Below, piece after piece: positions 6,551 to 6,825 of a stretch of DNA of 6,825 nt. Position 1 is the first letter of the stretch. The number at the start of each line of letters is the position of its first letter. The notes beneath the pieces were generated by a model. It had not been told where the DNA came from and did not search any database. It was given only the letters and a program-made list of their open reading frames with translations. The translations under genes were made by a program, and so were the position numbers. Location: NCBI GenBank assembly GCA_028872685.1, contig JAPKEI010000147.1:1-6825 (forward strand), given 5' to 3'. The DNA is from Verrucomicrobiota bacterium. Its GTDB lineage: Bacteria > Verrucomicrobiota > Verrucomicrobiia > Limisphaerales > UBA1100.

Positions 6551-6613
6551 GCGAGACGGGCGGGACGTTAGCGCGCAATAGCCCTGCGGGAAAGCAAAAC
6601 CGATCAGACTTTT
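6551..6613 (-). promoter_or_regulatory. Gap between the TetR-like gene and the MFS operon
   Basis: These 63 bp precede the transporter ATG. No strong Shine-Dalgarno, sigma70 pair, operator palindrome or terminator could be made out. The operon may be transcribed from here or read through from the TetR-like gene. Confidence 0.3.
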
Positions 6614-6825
6614 TCAGGCTCGACGGAAGCCGTCCCGTAAAGCCATTGCCAGCGGAACAACCCGTCGTCCATGCGCCCGTTCTTGTTCTTCCAGCAAGGC
6701 CAATCGCTCGGCATTCAACGGCGCCAACCGCCGCGCCATCACAGCCTGCATCAGGGATTCCTTGCTTCCGAAGTGGTAATGCACTGCTGCCAAGTTCACC
6801 TTAGCGCTGCTGATTATTTGGCGCA
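6614..6825 (-). CDS. TetR/AcrR family regulator fragment: helix-turn-helix only, 5' end outside window, early stop
   Basis: The reading frame enters from the right edge and gives 69 residues before TGA at 6614-6616. The start of the visible part (RQIISSAKVNLAAVHYHFGSK) is the end of the TetR helix-turn-helix, with the recognition helix in VNLAAVHYHF and the familiar HFGSKESL that follows. Next is MARRLAPLNAERLALLEE, as in TetR proteins whose recognition helix reads VNLAAV.YHF. A full TetR protein continues for about 130-150 more residues as a ligand-binding domain; here it stops about 40 residues after the helix-turn-helix. The other two frames downstream show no TetR-like continuation, so a simple frameshift is not supported. 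It may be a decayed gene or a minimal regulator. It lies 63 bp before the MFS gene on the same strand and could control it, which is inference. Confidence 0.75.
   Translation of the reverse strand, partial: RQIISSAKVNLAAVHYHFGSKESLMQAVMARRLAPLNAERLALLEEQERAHGRRVVPLAMALRDGFRRA

Noticed and set aside
6622..6634. Small hairpin GACGG-CTT-CCGTC (minus strand) near the TetR stop, followed by an A-run
   Set aside because: The stem is only 5 bp and no U-tract follows in the direction of transcription, so it is not a convincing terminator.
6551..6680. Frameshift as the cause of the short TetR frame
   Set aside because: Reading the other two frames gives no TetR-like residues before the MFS start, and only 63 bp remain, too short for the missing domain.

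Overview
The window is a gene-dense piece of a Gram-negative bacterial chromosome with moderately high GC. It holds seven protein genes, two of them cut by the window edges. The overall look suggests the Verrucomicrobiota/PVC group: most starts lack a Shine-Dalgarno sequence, there is an exported protease with a secretin-type N-terminal domain, and there is a small HAD protein with a DWSGT motif. That placement is inference, and nothing in the window proves it.

Layout, left to right. Positions 1-1680 (minus) hold proS, bacterial-type prolyl-tRNA synthetase with the editing insertion, running off the left edge with roughly 10-15 residues missing. Positions 1723-2481 (minus) hold a fumarylacetoacetate hydrolase (FAH) family enzyme, 42 bp upstream of proS and probably in the same transcript. 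Positions 2482-2558 are a short divergent intergenic region. Positions 2559-3947 (plus, TTG start) hold an exported subtilisin-type serine protease with a signal peptide, an STN-like domain, a propeptide-like domain and the S8 catalytic domain. Its stop overlaps the convergent folB stop in one shared TTAA.

Positions 3944-6550 (minus) form a tight operon read from right to left: an MFS (DHA1/TetA-like) transporter, a HAD-like hydrolase, then folB (dihydroneopterin aldolase). The junctions overlap by 4 bp and 8 bp. At the right edge (6614-6825, minus) is the helix-turn-helix end of a TetR/AcrR regulator that stops after the DNA-binding region, 63 bp before the transporter start.

The most unusual items are: (1) the transporter has a roughly 75-residue biotinyl/lipoyl-like domain in its predicted periplasmic loop between TM7 and TM8, plus a charged C-terminal tail with a duplicated INLR motif; (2) the protease fuses an STN-like domain to a subtilase; (3) a HAD hydrolase with an altered motif I is translationally linked to folB, which raises the possibility of a role in pterin dephosphorylation; (4) the TetR gene seems to lack its ligand-binding domain. 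No RNA genes, insertion sequences, CRISPR arrays or convincing terminators were seen. No stretch longer than 300 bases is without a gene.
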